This document shows positions 14,487 to 22,372 of a stretch of 39,228 nucleotides of DNA, one piece after another. Positions within the stretch are counted from its first letter, which is position 1, and every line of letters begins with the position of its first letter. The DNA is taken from positions 1-39,228 of the forward strand of contig JAPZUE010000035.1 of the NCBI GenBank assembly GCA_027533385.1. The letters run 5' to 3'. The stretch comes from Rhizobium sp. (lineage in GTDB: Bacteria; Pseudomonadota; Alphaproteobacteria; Rhizobiales; Rhizobiaceae). Position numbers and translations under genes: made by a program. The notes under the pieces were generated by a model, which saw only the letters and a list, made by a program, of their open reading frames with translations, was not told where the DNA came from and searched no databases.

Positions 14487-15989
14487 ATGAACACACGAAT
14501 CTCATCCCCCGCCGCCCTGAACACCATCAGCCCTGAGCCGTATCAGCCTCAGGTCTTTACCGATGCGACCGCAGCCGTCGATGCTTTGACGGCGCTTTAC
14601 GAGCGCAACACCACCTTTCTGATCGAGGCCTTTGTGGCGCTCGCCAAGGGTGGCGCGATCGAGGGCCGCTACCGCGCCTTCTACCCTCAGGTCAGCATCG
14701 AAACCACGAGCTTCGGCCATATCGACAGCCGCCTGTCCTATGGCCATGTCACCTCGCCCGGCATCTACACGACGACGATCACCCGGCCGCAGCTGTTCCG
14801 GCACTATCTGAAGGAACAGCTGGCGCTTCTGATGCGCAATCATCAGGTGCCGATCACGGTGTCGGAATCGACGACGCCGATCCCGTTGCATTTTGCCTTT
14901 GGCGAAGGCGCGCATGTGGAGGCCTCGGCCGGCGGTCTTGCCGACATGCAGCTGCGCGACATCTTTGATACGCCGGACCTGACAACAACCGATGACGAGA
15001 TCGCTAATGGCGAATACGAGCCGCTGCCCGGCGAGCCGCATCCGCTGGCGCCGTTTACGGCCCAGCGCATCGACTATTCGCTGGCGCGGCTGTCGCATTA
15101 CACGGCAACCGGAGCGAACCACTTCCAGAACTTCGTGCTGTTCACGAACTACCAGTTCTATGTCGATGAATTCTGCGCCTATGCCCGCAAGCTGATGGCG
15201 GAAGGCGGCAGCGACTACACGGCCTTTGTCGAGCCCGGCAATATCCTGACGCCATCAGGTCATACCGAGCCGACCGAGGGTGTGGCGCTGGGACGCCTGC
15301 CGCAGATGCCGGCCTATCATCTGAAGAAGAAGGGGCATGCCGGGATTACCGTGGTCAATATCGGCGTCGGCCCCTCGAACGCCAAGACCATCACCGACCA
15401 TATCGCCGTACTCAGGCCGCATGCCTGGCTGATGCTCGGCCACTGCGCGGGGCTCCGCAACAGCCAGCGTCTCGGCGATTACGTGCTGGCGCATGCCTAT
15501 ATGCGCGAGGATCACGTGCTCGACGACGACCTGCCGGTCTGGGTGCCGATCCCGGCGCTGTCGGAAGTGCAGCTTGCGCTGGAAGACGCGGTCGAGGAGA
15601 TCACCGGCTATGAGGGCTTCGAACTGAAGCGGATCATGCGCACCGGTACGGTCGCGACCATCGACAACCGCAACTGGGAACTGCGCGACCAGCGTGGCCC
15701 GGTGAAGCGGCTCTCCCAGGCACGCGCCATTGCGCTCGACATGGAATCGGCGACCATTGCCGCCAACGGCTTCCGCTTCCGCGTTCCTTACGGGACGCTG
15801 CTCTGCGTCTCCGACAAGCCGCTGCATGGCGAACTCAAGCTGCCGGGCATGGCGACCGCCTTCTACAAGACGCAGGTCAGCCAGCATCTGCAGATCGGCA
15901 TCCGCGCGCTCGAAAAGCTCGGCGCCATGCCGACCGAGAAGCTGCATTCGCGCAAGCTCAGAAGCTTCTTCGAGACGGCGTTTCAGTAA
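14487..15989 (+). CDS. amn: AMP nucleosidase
   Basis: A 500-residue AMP nucleosidase, which hydrolyses AMP to adenine and ribose 5-phosphate and so adjusts adenylate levels. Length is near that of the E. coli enzyme (484). The N-terminal regulatory domain includes YPQVSIETTSFGHIDSRLSY and the GIYTTTITRP segment; the C-terminal nucleoside-phosphorylase-like domain contains TVVNIGVGPSNAKTITDH, WLMLGHCAGLRNSQ, the substrate region ALDMESATIAANG, and LLCVSDKPLHGELKLPG, which is diagnostic. The ATG at 14487 is the only good start. A terminator follows at 16018. Confidence is high because several signature motifs are intact. Confidence 0.96.
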   Translation: MNTRISSPAALNTISPEPYQPQVFTDATAAVDALTALYERNTTFLIEAFVALAKGGAIEGRYRAFYPQVSIETTSFGHIDSRLSYGHVTSPGIYTTTITRPQLFRHYLKEQLALLMRNHQVPITVSESTTPIPLHFAFGEGAHVEASAGGLADMQLRDIFDTPDLTTTDDEIANGEYEPLPGEPHPLAPFTAQRIDYSLARLSHYTATGANHFQNFVLFTNYQFYVDEFCAYARKLMAEGGSDYTAFVEPGNILTPSGHTEPTEGVALGRLPQMPAYHLKKKGHAGITVVNIGVGPSNAKTITDHIAVLRPHAWLMLGHCAGLRNSQRLGDYVLAHAYMREDHVLDDDLPVWVPIPALSEVQLALEDAVEEITGYEGFELKRIMRTGTVATIDNRNWELRDQRGPVKRLSQARAIALDMESATIAANGFRFRVPYGTLLCVSDKPLHGELKLPGMATAFYKTQVSQHLQIGIRALEKLGAMPTEKLHSRKLRSFFETAFQ

Positions 15990-16017
15990 GGCGCGACATC
16001 AGCGCGGCAGAATCGAC

Positions 16018-16060
16018 AAACAACCCTCGGCATGAGTTTCGTTCCTGCCGAGGGTTGTTT
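16018..16060. terminator. amn terminator, bidirectional
   Basis: Fifteen-base perfect stem (AAACAACCCTCGGCA / TGCCGAGGGTTGTTT) with a 13-base loop, ending in a T-rich arm. It serves amn and the convergent acetyltransferase. Confidence 0.9.
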
Positions 16061-16076
16061 GATAGGTGGATGAATA

Positions 16077-16610
16077 TCAGCGCGCCAGAAATTCGCTGCG
16101 CGTCAGCTCGTACCAGACATCGCCGTGTTCGGATCCGGGGATGGAATCTGGAAAGTCGGCAAACACGGTACGCATGTACTTCATGCCGATCTTTTCCATC
16201 ACACGTCGCGAACCGTGGTTTACGGCCATAGTGGTTGCCACAATCCTTTCGCAGCCACCGCTGTTGAAGCCCCAGGACACAAGAGCTGAGGCGCCTTCCG
16301 GCGCTAGGCCCTCGCCCCAACACGCTCGGCGAAGGCGGTAACCGATCTCGGCCATCGTCTGCGTCTCCGGAAACAGGCAGAACCATCCGACAAACGCACC
16401 ATCAGTTGTCCTGCGCGCAGTCCACACGTAGGTTTCGGTACCCCTCGGCATAAGAAACGGCGCTTGCTCGGGGTCGATCGTGTCGTGATCGACCGCGCCG
16501 CCGTTCAGAAAGCGCATAACTTCCGGGTCGCGTTCGAGCGCAATGAAATCCGCTTCGTCACTCACCCGACAAGGAGCGAGTGTTAGGCGTGCCGTCTGCA
16601 AGACCACCAT
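16077..16610 (-). CDS. GNAT family N-acetyltransferase, RimJ/RimL-like
   Basis: A 177-residue acetyl-CoA-dependent acetyltransferase. It opens with the RimJ/RimL-type strand LQTARLTLAPCRVSDEADF and carries ETQTMAEIGYRLRRACWGEG, the core strand and acetyl-CoA binding turn, followed by the helix EGASALVSWGF and the classic end (VNHGSRRVMEKIGMKYMRT), where N-x-x-S-x-x-x-x-E-K-I-G-M is diagnostic. The start at 16610 gives normal length. The substrate could be a protein N terminus or a small amine; sequence does not tell. The gene stands alone on the minus strand between amn and osmC. Confidence 0.9.
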   Translation of the reverse strand: MVVLQTARLTLAPCRVSDEADFIALERDPEVMRFLNGGAVDHDTIDPEQAPFLMPRGTETYVWTARRTTDGAFVGWFCLFPETQTMAEIGYRLRRACWGEGLAPEGASALVSWGFNSGGCERIVATTMAVNHGSRRVMEKIGMKYMRTVFADFPDSIPGSEHGDVWYELTRSEFLAR

Positions 16611-16699
16611 CAGAATTCCGCGCAGGCCTCCAACGCCAGGACACTATCGGGAGCAGGCGAGAGGGCTTCCTTCCTGTAGGAACAGCCCCGTCACCCTCT

Positions 16700-17173
16700 T
16701 CACGCCTCGACGATCTCCGCATGACAGCGCACCGGGAAATTCACCGAATTGGCGATGAAGCATTTTTCATGCGCGTCTTCGTGCAGTTCGAGCGCGAGCT
16801 CAGGGAAGGTGCCGCGCTTGATCGTGACGCGGGGCTTCAAGAGGACGTCGGTGAAGCGTCCCGTGCCGTTGGCATCCATTTCCATGACACCTTCCGCCTG
16901 GTCTTCATAGGCGAGCACGATGACGCCCGAGACGGCGCAGAAATGCAGGTACCACAGCTTGTGACAGGCAGAGAGCGAGGCGAGGAACAGATCCTCTGGG
17001 TTCCAGCGGGCCGGATCACCGCGAAAGGCTGAATCGGACGATGCGAGAATGTCCGGCTTGCCCTCGGCAGAAATCAGGTGGTCGCGCCCATAGTCGCGAT
17101 AGCCAGAGGTTCCCGTGCCTGCATTGCCCTGCCAGGTGACCGTGACCCGGTATTCGTGCCGCTTTTCGCCCAT
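16700..17173 (-). CDS. OsmC-family peroxiredoxin-like protein
   Basis: A 157-residue OsmC/Ohr-superfamily protein, which reduces organic hydroperoxides with two cysteines. The first, in LFLASLSACHKLWYLHFC, is the expected active-site cysteine of OsmC; the second is in EKCFIANSVNFPVRCHAEI. The order (beta strands, RWNPEDLFLASLSAC, then IANSVNFPV) is canonical. The ATG at 17173 follows GGGAGGAAACAGG, so the longer frame is unlikely. It is divergent from the PadR gene, so the two may share a regulatory region. Role in oxidative stress is by family. Confidence 0.9.
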   Translation of the reverse strand: MGEKRHEYRVTVTWQGNAGTGTSGYRDYGRDHLISAEGKPDILASSDSAFRGDPARWNPEDLFLASLSACHKLWYLHFCAVSGVIVLAYEDQAEGVMEMDANGTGRFTDVLLKPRVTIKRGTFPELALELHEDAHEKCFIANSVNFPVRCHAEIVEA

Positions 17174-17280
17174 CCTGTTTCCTCCCTGTCCCGATTCCCT
17201 TCGCATCATAGGCGTCCACCGCAGCAGGCTCCAAGCGGCGGATGCGCGAAAAAGTTTGGCACCGCTCTTGTATCGACCGC

Positions 17281-17298
17281 TCTAAGATACATCTTAGA
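17281..17298. promoter_or_regulatory. probable PadR operator
   Basis: Perfect inverted repeat TCTAAGAT-AC-ATCTTAGA, 31 bases before the PadR start, in the region shared with the divergent osmC gene. PadR regulators usually bind such symmetric sites in their own promoter. A TTGGCA at 17256 may be part of the promoter, but spacing to a -10 box is not ideal. Confidence 0.65.
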
Positions 17299-17328
17299 TG
17301 CAATTCCAATCGAGAAAGAGACAAGATC

Positions 17329-17925
17329 ATGAGACATTGCCATCAAGGCCGCGGGGAGCGCGGCAATCCCTTCTTCGCTTTTCGCCAGGCCATGTTTGCC
17401 ATGCGCCAAGGCGGCCCCTTCGGCGCAGGCATGGGCGCGGGGCCGCGCGGACGCGGGGGCGAGCGCCGGCGCATGTTCGACGGCGGCGAGCTGCGACTCG
17501 TCCTCTTGAAGCTTGTCGAGGACCAGCCGCGCCATGGCTATGACCTGATCCGCGAAATCGAGAGCCTGTCCGGCGGCGCCTATGCTCCCTCGCCCGGCGT
17601 GGTCTATCCGACCATGACCCTGCTCCTCGACATGGGGCTTGCAGAAGAGCTGGAGAGCGATGGTCCACGCAAGCTGATGACGATCACCGAGGCCGGCAGG
17701 CAGCATCTCTCCGAGCGGGCCGATGAGGTGGCAACCGCAATCGGGCGGCTGACGGCCCTTGCCAAAGTCAGCGAAAGAACCGATGCAGCTCCGGTGCGCC
17801 GTGCCATGCACAACCTGAAGCAGGCCCTGCATGACTGTCTGTCGCGCGAGACAACCACGCGCGACACCCAACTGGAAGTCGCCCGCATCCTCGATGAAGC
17901 GGTCGGCAAGATCGAAAGGCTTTGA
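17329..17925 (+). CDS. PadR family regulator, YqjI-like
   Basis: A 198-residue PadR regulator. Residues 45-115 hold the winged helix (FDGGELRLVLLKLVEDQ, HGYDLIREIE, APSPGVVYPTMTLL), very close to E. coli YqjI, a nickel/iron-linked repressor. As in YqjI a tail precedes it, starting MRHCHQGRGERG, with H3, C4 and H5 as possible metal ligands and a glycine/arginine-rich linker. The tail is much poorer in His/Cys than in YqjI. The C-terminal helices (AAPVRRAMHNLKQALHD) form the dimer domain. The ATG at 17329 follows a modest site. A DUF2218 gene follows after two bases; in other bacteria DUF2218 occurs with siderophore-interacting reductases, pointing to metal homeostasis (inference). Confidence 0.88.
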   Translation: MRHCHQGRGERGNPFFAFRQAMFAMRQGGPFGAGMGAGPRGRGGERRRMFDGGELRLVLLKLVEDQPRHGYDLIREIESLSGGAYAPSPGVVYPTMTLLLDMGLAEELESDGPRKLMTITEAGRQHLSERADEVATAIGRLTALAKVSERTDAAPVRRAMHNLKQALHDCLSRETTTRDTQLEVARILDEAVGKIERL

Positions 17926-17927
17926 TC

Positions 17928-18221
17928 ATGGCAACATCGACGACAACCGTTTCCACCGAAAACGGCTGGAAATATCTGCAGCAGCTCTGCAAGCACTGGT
18001 CCCACAAGCTCGAAGTCGAGCTGGACGAGCAGAACCACAAGGCCGTGGTGAAGTTTCCCGAGGCAACAGCATCCATGCACAGCGACGCATCGAGCCTGAC
18101 GGTCACGATCGCGACCGAAGACGCCGCAAAGCTCGAAACCTATCAGGGCGTGGTGGCGAGCCACCTGGACCGCTTCGCCTTCCGCGAGGCGCCCCTGCCC
18201 TTCGACTGGAAAGCCGCCTGA
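17928..18221 (+). CDS. DUF2218 domain protein
   Basis: A 97-residue soluble protein matching DUF2218: WKYLQQLCKHWSHKLEVELD, AVVKFPEATASMHSDASSL, then DAAKLETYQGVVASHLDRFA and a terminal FREAPLPFDW, which is the family signature. DUF2218 occurs alone or fused to ferric-siderophore reductases (SIP family), so a role in iron handling is likely; its activity is not known. The start two bases after the padR stop implies one transcript and regulation by that protein. A 15-base direct repeat (18219-18233 and 18236-18250) covers its stop codon. Confidence 0.88.
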   Translation: MATSTTTVSTENGWKYLQQLCKHWSHKLEVELDEQNHKAVVKFPEATASMHSDASSLTVTIATEDAAKLETYQGVVASHLDRFAFREAPLPFDWKAA

Positions 18222-18250
18222 TCTTTCCGGGCTCTTGATCTTTCCGGGCT
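18219..18250. repeat. 15-base tandem repeat over a stop codon
   Basis: TGATCTTTCCGGGCT occurs twice, separated by CT, beginning at the DUF2218 stop codon. This looks like a recent slippage duplication and has no evident function. Confidence 0.85.
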
Positions 18251-18280
18251 GCTGGCCGTAGTCGGAAACCCAACAAACTG

Positions 18281-18304
18281 ATCAGCCTCCAACCGGAGGC
18301 TGAT
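18281..18304 (+). terminator. probable terminator after DUF2218 gene
   Basis: Ten-base perfect stem ATCAGCCTCC / GGAGGCTGAT with loop AACC, followed by TGCGTT. The weak T-tract lowers confidence. Confidence 0.6.
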
Positions 18305-18436
18305 TGCGTTGACAGAGACACGCGCCAGCCATCCCCCCGACAGTCGAATTCCCCCAAGATAAGAACTTTCGCAAGCGGTGAAACTTGCTAGAAAGCCGAA
18401 CGGGCGGACAACAGCGCTGGATAATGGGGGATTGCC

Positions 18437-19600
18437 ATGACGGTGGTAACAAGGACATCGACATCTTGGTTTTCGCGTCTGGGCGGGGCGATCACGGGTG
18501 CGATCTTCGGCTTTATTCTATTGATCGTCGCCATCGTCGCGCTGTTCTGGAACGAAGGGCGATCGGTCGCGACCTATGAGTCGCTGGTGGAAGGCCAGTC
18601 GATCGTCGTTGCGGCGGATGCCTCGCGGATCGACCCTGCACTTGACGGCAAGCTGGTTCACCTCGAAAGCGCCGTGGCACCAGTGGCTGACGTCGTCGAC
18701 CCGGATACAGGGATCAGCGCAAGCGGCGTGATTGGCCTGGCGCGCAAGGTCGAGATGTATCAGTGGGTCGAGGAAAAAAGCAGCACGACCGAGAAGAAGC
18801 TCGGCGGCGGCGAAGAAACCGTGACGACCTACACCTATTCCAGGGAATGGAGTGGGGACGCGCAGGATTCCTCGAAATTCCAGGAAACGACCGGGCATGA
18901 GAACCCGGAATTCTGGCTGCCATCCACGGAAACGCTGGTAGCGACGGCAAAACTGGGCGCCTTCACCGTGGAGGGATCGCAGATCGCCTCTGTCGGTGCG
19001 CGTGAAGCCTTGCCGATCACCAACGAAACAGCTGCCAAGGCCTCGGAAGCGCTGGGCTATCCCGGCGAAGGCCGTGCCGTGATGCAGGCGCTCTATTTCG
19101 GCGCCGATGAAAAAGCCCCTGAGGTCGGCGACACCCGGATCCGCTTCGAAAAGATCGTGCTGCCGGAAGTCAGCATCGTGGCCAGGCAGAATGGCGATCG
19201 CCTGACGGAGTACACGACCGAAAATGGATACACGCTCTTCCTGCTCGCCGCAGGTCGCGAAACCTCAGACAAGATGTTCGCCGACAGCCAGACCGAAAAC
19301 GTGATCCTGACCTGGGTCATCCGGGTCGCCGGCATTTTCGGATTGTTCATCGGCTTTGCCCTGATCTTCCGGATCTTCGGCGTCATCGGCGACGTGATCC
19401 CGTTCATTGGATCACTGATCGGCTTCGGTACCGGTCTCATTTCTTTCCTGCTGGCAATCGTCGTCGGGGTGACCGTGATTGCGATCGGTTGGTTTGCCGC
19501 CAGGCCCCTGTTGTCGATCGGGCTGATCGCGGGCGTCGCGGCCATAGTCTTTGCCTTTACCCGCTATGCCCGGAAACAACCGGCTGCGCCTCAAGCGTAA
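18437..19600 (+). CDS. TMEM43 family membrane protein
   Basis: A 387-residue inner-membrane protein homologous to the TMEM43/LUMA family. One helix lies near residues 15-37 (GAITGAIFGFILLIVAIVAL), followed directly by the family hallmark FWNEGRSV. A large domain follows (residues 45-285), containing the VEMYQWVEEKSS and TTYTYSREW strands. Three to four helices close the protein (about 290-380: VIRVAGIFGLFIGFALIF, LIGFGTGLISFLLAIVVGV, LLSIGLIAGVAAIVFAF). In animals the family acts at the inner nuclear membrane and ER; its bacterial function is undefined. The ATG at 18437 has a GGGGG-rich site. It stands alone on its transcript. Confidence 0.9.
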   Translation: MTVVTRTSTSWFSRLGGAITGAIFGFILLIVAIVALFWNEGRSVATYESLVEGQSIVVAADASRIDPALDGKLVHLESAVAPVADVVDPDTGISASGVIGLARKVEMYQWVEEKSSTTEKKLGGGEETVTTYTYSREWSGDAQDSSKFQETTGHENPEFWLPSTETLVATAKLGAFTVEGSQIASVGAREALPITNETAAKASEALGYPGEGRAVMQALYFGADEKAPEVGDTRIRFEKIVLPEVSIVARQNGDRLTEYTTENGYTLFLLAAGRETSDKMFADSQTENVILTWVIRVAGIFGLFIGFALIFRIFGVIGDVIPFIGSLIGFGTGLISFLLAIVVGVTVIAIGWFAARPLLSIGLIAGVAAIVFAFTRYARKQPAAPQA

Positions 19601-19657
19601 CGGACCGACTGCGGTTTTCTGCAAACCTCGCGCACGCTTTGCTGGACGCCCCGCTCA

Positions 19658-19692
19658 AGAGCGGCCTTGCCAAATCACGGCAGGGCCGCTCT
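19658..19692 (+). terminator. hairpin between TMEM43 and SDR genes
   Basis: Fourteen-base stem AGAGCGGCCTTGCC / GGCAGGGCCGCTCT (one G-T pair) with loop AAATCAC. There is no T-tract, so it may be a weak terminator or mRNA structure; it ends 30 bases before the SDR start. Confidence 0.55.
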
Positions 19693-19722
19693 AAGCTTGT
19701 CGGACAACAGGAGGACTGCACG

Positions 19723-20499
19723 ATGACCACGCTCACCATTCCCGATCTCGCCGGCAAGGCCGTTCTGATCACCGGGGCGTCGAGTGGCATCGGCGAGGCG
19801 CTGGCCCGGGCCTTTGCCGCCCAGGGCGCCCTGGTCGGCCTGCATTACAATTCGAATGCGGAAGCGGCCCATGCGATCGCTGGGGATATCGAGGCCGCTG
19901 GCGGCAGTGTCGTGCTGGTCAAGGGCGACGCGGCCTCCTCGGCGGCCATGGCCGAGGCCGTGGCGCATGTCGCCAAGACCTTCGGCCGGCTGGACGGCCT
20001 GATCAACAATGCCGGCAGCATGATCGCGCGCGTGCTCTATGAAGAAATGACCGATGCGCATTACGACAAGGTCATGGACGTCAATGCGCGCTCGGTGCTT
20101 TCAGCCAGCCAGGCGGCGGTTGCGCATATGAAGCTGCAGGGTGGCGGCTTCATCATAAACACGACCTCGGTCGCCGCCCGCACAGGCGGCACCGCCGGCT
20201 CGGGCGTCTATGGCTCGTCGAAAGCCTTTGTCGGCGCGGTGACCAAGGGCATGGCGCTGGAATTCGGCAAATACAATATCCGCGTCAACGCGGTGGCACC
20301 CGGCGTCATCACCACGGCCTTCCAGGACAAATATGCCCTGCCCGGCCAGCTCGATCAGGTGGCGGGCAGCGTGCCGCTGAAGCGTACCGGCACACCTCAG
20401 GACTGCGTCGGCGCCTATCTCTTCCTCGCGTCCGAGAGCCTGTCAGGCTACATCACGGGACAGACGATCGACATCAATGGCGGGCAGTTCATGCCGTGA
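19723..20499 (+). CDS. short-chain dehydrogenase/reductase, classical
   Basis: A 258-residue SDR. The NAD(P) site is VLITGASSGIGEALARAF, NNAG at 95-98 is canonical, and the catalytic set is S149 (NTTSVAA), Y163 and K167 (VYGSSKAFV). The C terminus ends SGYITGQTIDINGGQFMP as in FabG-like enzymes, so it is likely an NADPH-dependent 3-oxoacyl or sugar/alcohol reductase. The ATG at 19723 follows CAGGAGGAC. No pathway partner is adjacent. Which substrate it uses cannot be told from sequence. Confidence 0.9.
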   Translation: MTTLTIPDLAGKAVLITGASSGIGEALARAFAAQGALVGLHYNSNAEAAHAIAGDIEAAGGSVVLVKGDAASSAAMAEAVAHVAKTFGRLDGLINNAGSMIARVLYEEMTDAHYDKVMDVNARSVLSASQAAVAHMKLQGGGFIINTTSVAARTGGTAGSGVYGSSKAFVGAVTKGMALEFGKYNIRVNAVAPGVITTAFQDKYALPGQLDQVAGSVPLKRTGTPQDCVGAYLFLASESLSGYITGQTIDINGGQFMP

Positions 20500-20546
20500 A
20501 CGAGAGATGCAGATGATGCGCTGTTAAGTCATCGGAACAGGGCGCG

Positions 20547-20765
20547 TCACTCTTCCCATTCAGAGCGAAGCCTGCGCTGGATAGCGAGCCCATCTTCATC
20601 TGAGGCCCACAGCCCGAAACCCGTGGGAACCGCATTCTCTTGTTGGCTGTCGAGCATATCCTGGACAGCCATCTTGATGAGGTCGGCGCGAGAAACGCGC
20701 ATATGCTGTGCCAGACGGTCAAGCGCCTCGACCTGTGCATCTGGGATATCGACTGATATGCGCAT
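20547..20765 (-). CDS. CopG/RHH-type antitoxin, orphan
   Basis: A 72-residue ribbon-helix-helix protein: MRISVDIPDAQVEALDRLAQ is the DNA-binding ribbon and first helix, MRVSRADLIKMAVQDML the second. The tail (NAVPTGFGLWASDEDGLAIQ) is typical of antitoxins, where it embraces a PIN- or ParE-type toxin. No toxin follows: downstream lies only the end of a convergent SDR gene. The ATG at 20765 is chosen because it begins the ribbon. It lies 42 bases after the class III aminotransferase on the same strand and could be co-transcribed. It may be a toxin-less remnant or an independent regulator. Confidence 0.82.
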   Translation of the reverse strand: MRISVDIPDAQVEALDRLAQHMRVSRADLIKMAVQDMLDSQQENAVPTGFGLWASDEDGLAIQRRLRSEWEE

Positions 20766-20807
20766 TCTGCCCTCCCATGCGTCGGCCGAGGAGGAGATAG
20801 GCCCCAC

Positions 20808-22181
20808 TCAGCCCTCGCCGCGATTGTCCTTCAGCCAGTCCAGACCGTTGCGCAGCGTATCGACCGCCTGATCGATCTGCGACCGCTCGATGATCAGCGG
20901 CGGCGAAAACAGCATGCGGTCGCCGGTGGCGCGCAGCACGACGCCGGCATTGACACACTGGTTGCGCACGGCAGTCCCCGTATCATCCGGCTTCTTGAAG
21001 CGGCGGCGGGTGGCCTTGTCGGCGGCGATCTGGACGGCGCCCATCAGGCCGACGCTGACGGCTTCGCCGACGAGCTCGTGGTCGGTGAGCGAGGCGAGCG
21101 CCTGAGCGAGATAGGGGCCCGTGTCGTCGCGGACGCGCTCGACCAGGCCTTCCTCTTCGATGATGCGGATGTTTTCAAGTGCTGCGGCAGCGGCCACCGG
21201 GTGACCGGAATAGGTGTAGCCGTGGTAGAAGTCACCGAGCTCGTTGACCATGACGTCCGCCACGCGATCCGAGACCAGCACGCCGCCGATCGGCAGGTAG
21301 CCGGAGGACAGACCCTTGGCGATCGGCGCGAGGTCCGGCTCGAAATCATAATGCTGATGGCCGAACCAGGAGCCGAGGCGGCCGAAGCCGGAGATGACTT
21401 CGTCGGCAACGAGCAGGATCTGGTATTTGGCGCAGATCCGCTTGATTTCCGGCCAGTAGGTCGAGGGCGGCACGATGACGCCGCCGGCGCCCTGGATCGG
21501 CTCGGCGACGAAGGCGGCGACGTTCTCTTCGCCGAGTTCGAGGATCTTGTCCTCCAGTTCGCGGGCGACCTTCAGACCGAAATCTTCCGGCGAAAGATCG
21601 CCGCCCTCGGCATACCAGTAGGGCTGGTTGATGTGGTGGATGCCCTCGATCGGCAGGTTGCCCTGCTCATGCATCCATTTCATGCCGCCGAGTGAAGCGC
21701 CGGCTACCGTCGAGCCGTGATAGGCGTTCTTGCGGGCGATCACCTGCGTCTTCGTCTCATGGCCCAGCGCCTTCCAGTAGACGCGCGCCATGCGGAACCA
21801 GGTGTCGGAGGCTTCCGAGCCGGAATTGGAGAAGAAGACCCGGTTGATCCTCGGGCCGGTCTTTTCGGCGATCTTCTGGGCGAGCAGCGTGGTCGGCGGC
21901 GTCGTGGTGCCGAAGAAGGTGTTGTAATAGGGCAGCTCCAGCATCTGAGCGTGGACGACATCGGCAATCGACTTGCGGCCATAGCCGACATTGACGCACC
22001 ACAGACCGGCAAAGGCATCGAGATACTGCTTGCCGGTCGAATCCCAGATATGCACGCCTTCCGCACGGGTGATGATCTTGGTGCCGGCCGCGTTCAGCTT
22101 CTTCATGTCCGAAAAGGGGTGAAGATGATGGGCAGCGTCGATGGCACCGAGATTGGAGACGGCGGTAAGCGGCTTGTTCAT
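20808..22181 (-). CDS. class III aminotransferase, putrescine/omega-amino acid type
   Basis: A 457-residue PLP enzyme of the omega-transaminase class. Visible: WDSTGKQYLDAFAGLWCVNV, FFSNSGSEASDTWFRMARVY, KNAYHGSTVAGASLGG, LVADEVISGFGRLGSWFGHQ with the PLP aspartate, and the Schiff-base lysine in APIAKGLSSGYLPIGG. The FAGLWCVNVGYGR and GYTYSGHPVA motifs suit putrescine-pyruvate (SpuC-like) or beta-alanine-pyruvate aminotransferases. The next gene, divergent across 190 bases, is a PuuA-like glutamine synthetase, supporting a role in polyamine or amine catabolism. The exact amine is not certain. Start at 22181 gives the normal N terminus MNKPLTAVSNLGAIDAAHHL. Confidence 0.92.
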   Translation of the reverse strand: MNKPLTAVSNLGAIDAAHHLHPFSDMKKLNAAGTKIITRAEGVHIWDSTGKQYLDAFAGLWCVNVGYGRKSIADVVHAQMLELPYYNTFFGTTTPPTTLLAQKIAEKTGPRINRVFFSNSGSEASDTWFRMARVYWKALGHETKTQVIARKNAYHGSTVAGASLGGMKWMHEQGNLPIEGIHHINQPYWYAEGGDLSPEDFGLKVARELEDKILELGEENVAAFVAEPIQGAGGVIVPPSTYWPEIKRICAKYQILLVADEVISGFGRLGSWFGHQHYDFEPDLAPIAKGLSSGYLPIGGVLVSDRVADVMVNELGDFYHGYTYSGHPVAAAAALENIRIIEEEGLVERVRDDTGPYLAQALASLTDHELVGEAVSVGLMGAVQIAADKATRRRFKKPDDTGTAVRNQCVNAGVVLRATGDRMLFSPPLIIERSQIDQAVDTLRNGLDWLKDNRGEG

Positions 22182-22372
22182 GGGTCGGGTCCTTGACCGG
22201 GGCGGAAGCTCTTGCTTTCACGGCCAAACATGGTCCGTGTGGCAACCCTACCCCGCATTGAAAGGCGGAACATTATCGGCTACGAACATGACCTTCCAAA
22301 ACGCGTTTGGCAAGGCACCGATCGCCGCGTTCCTCCGGCCAAATTAGCCCAAGAGCCAACGAGAGTTTTTCC

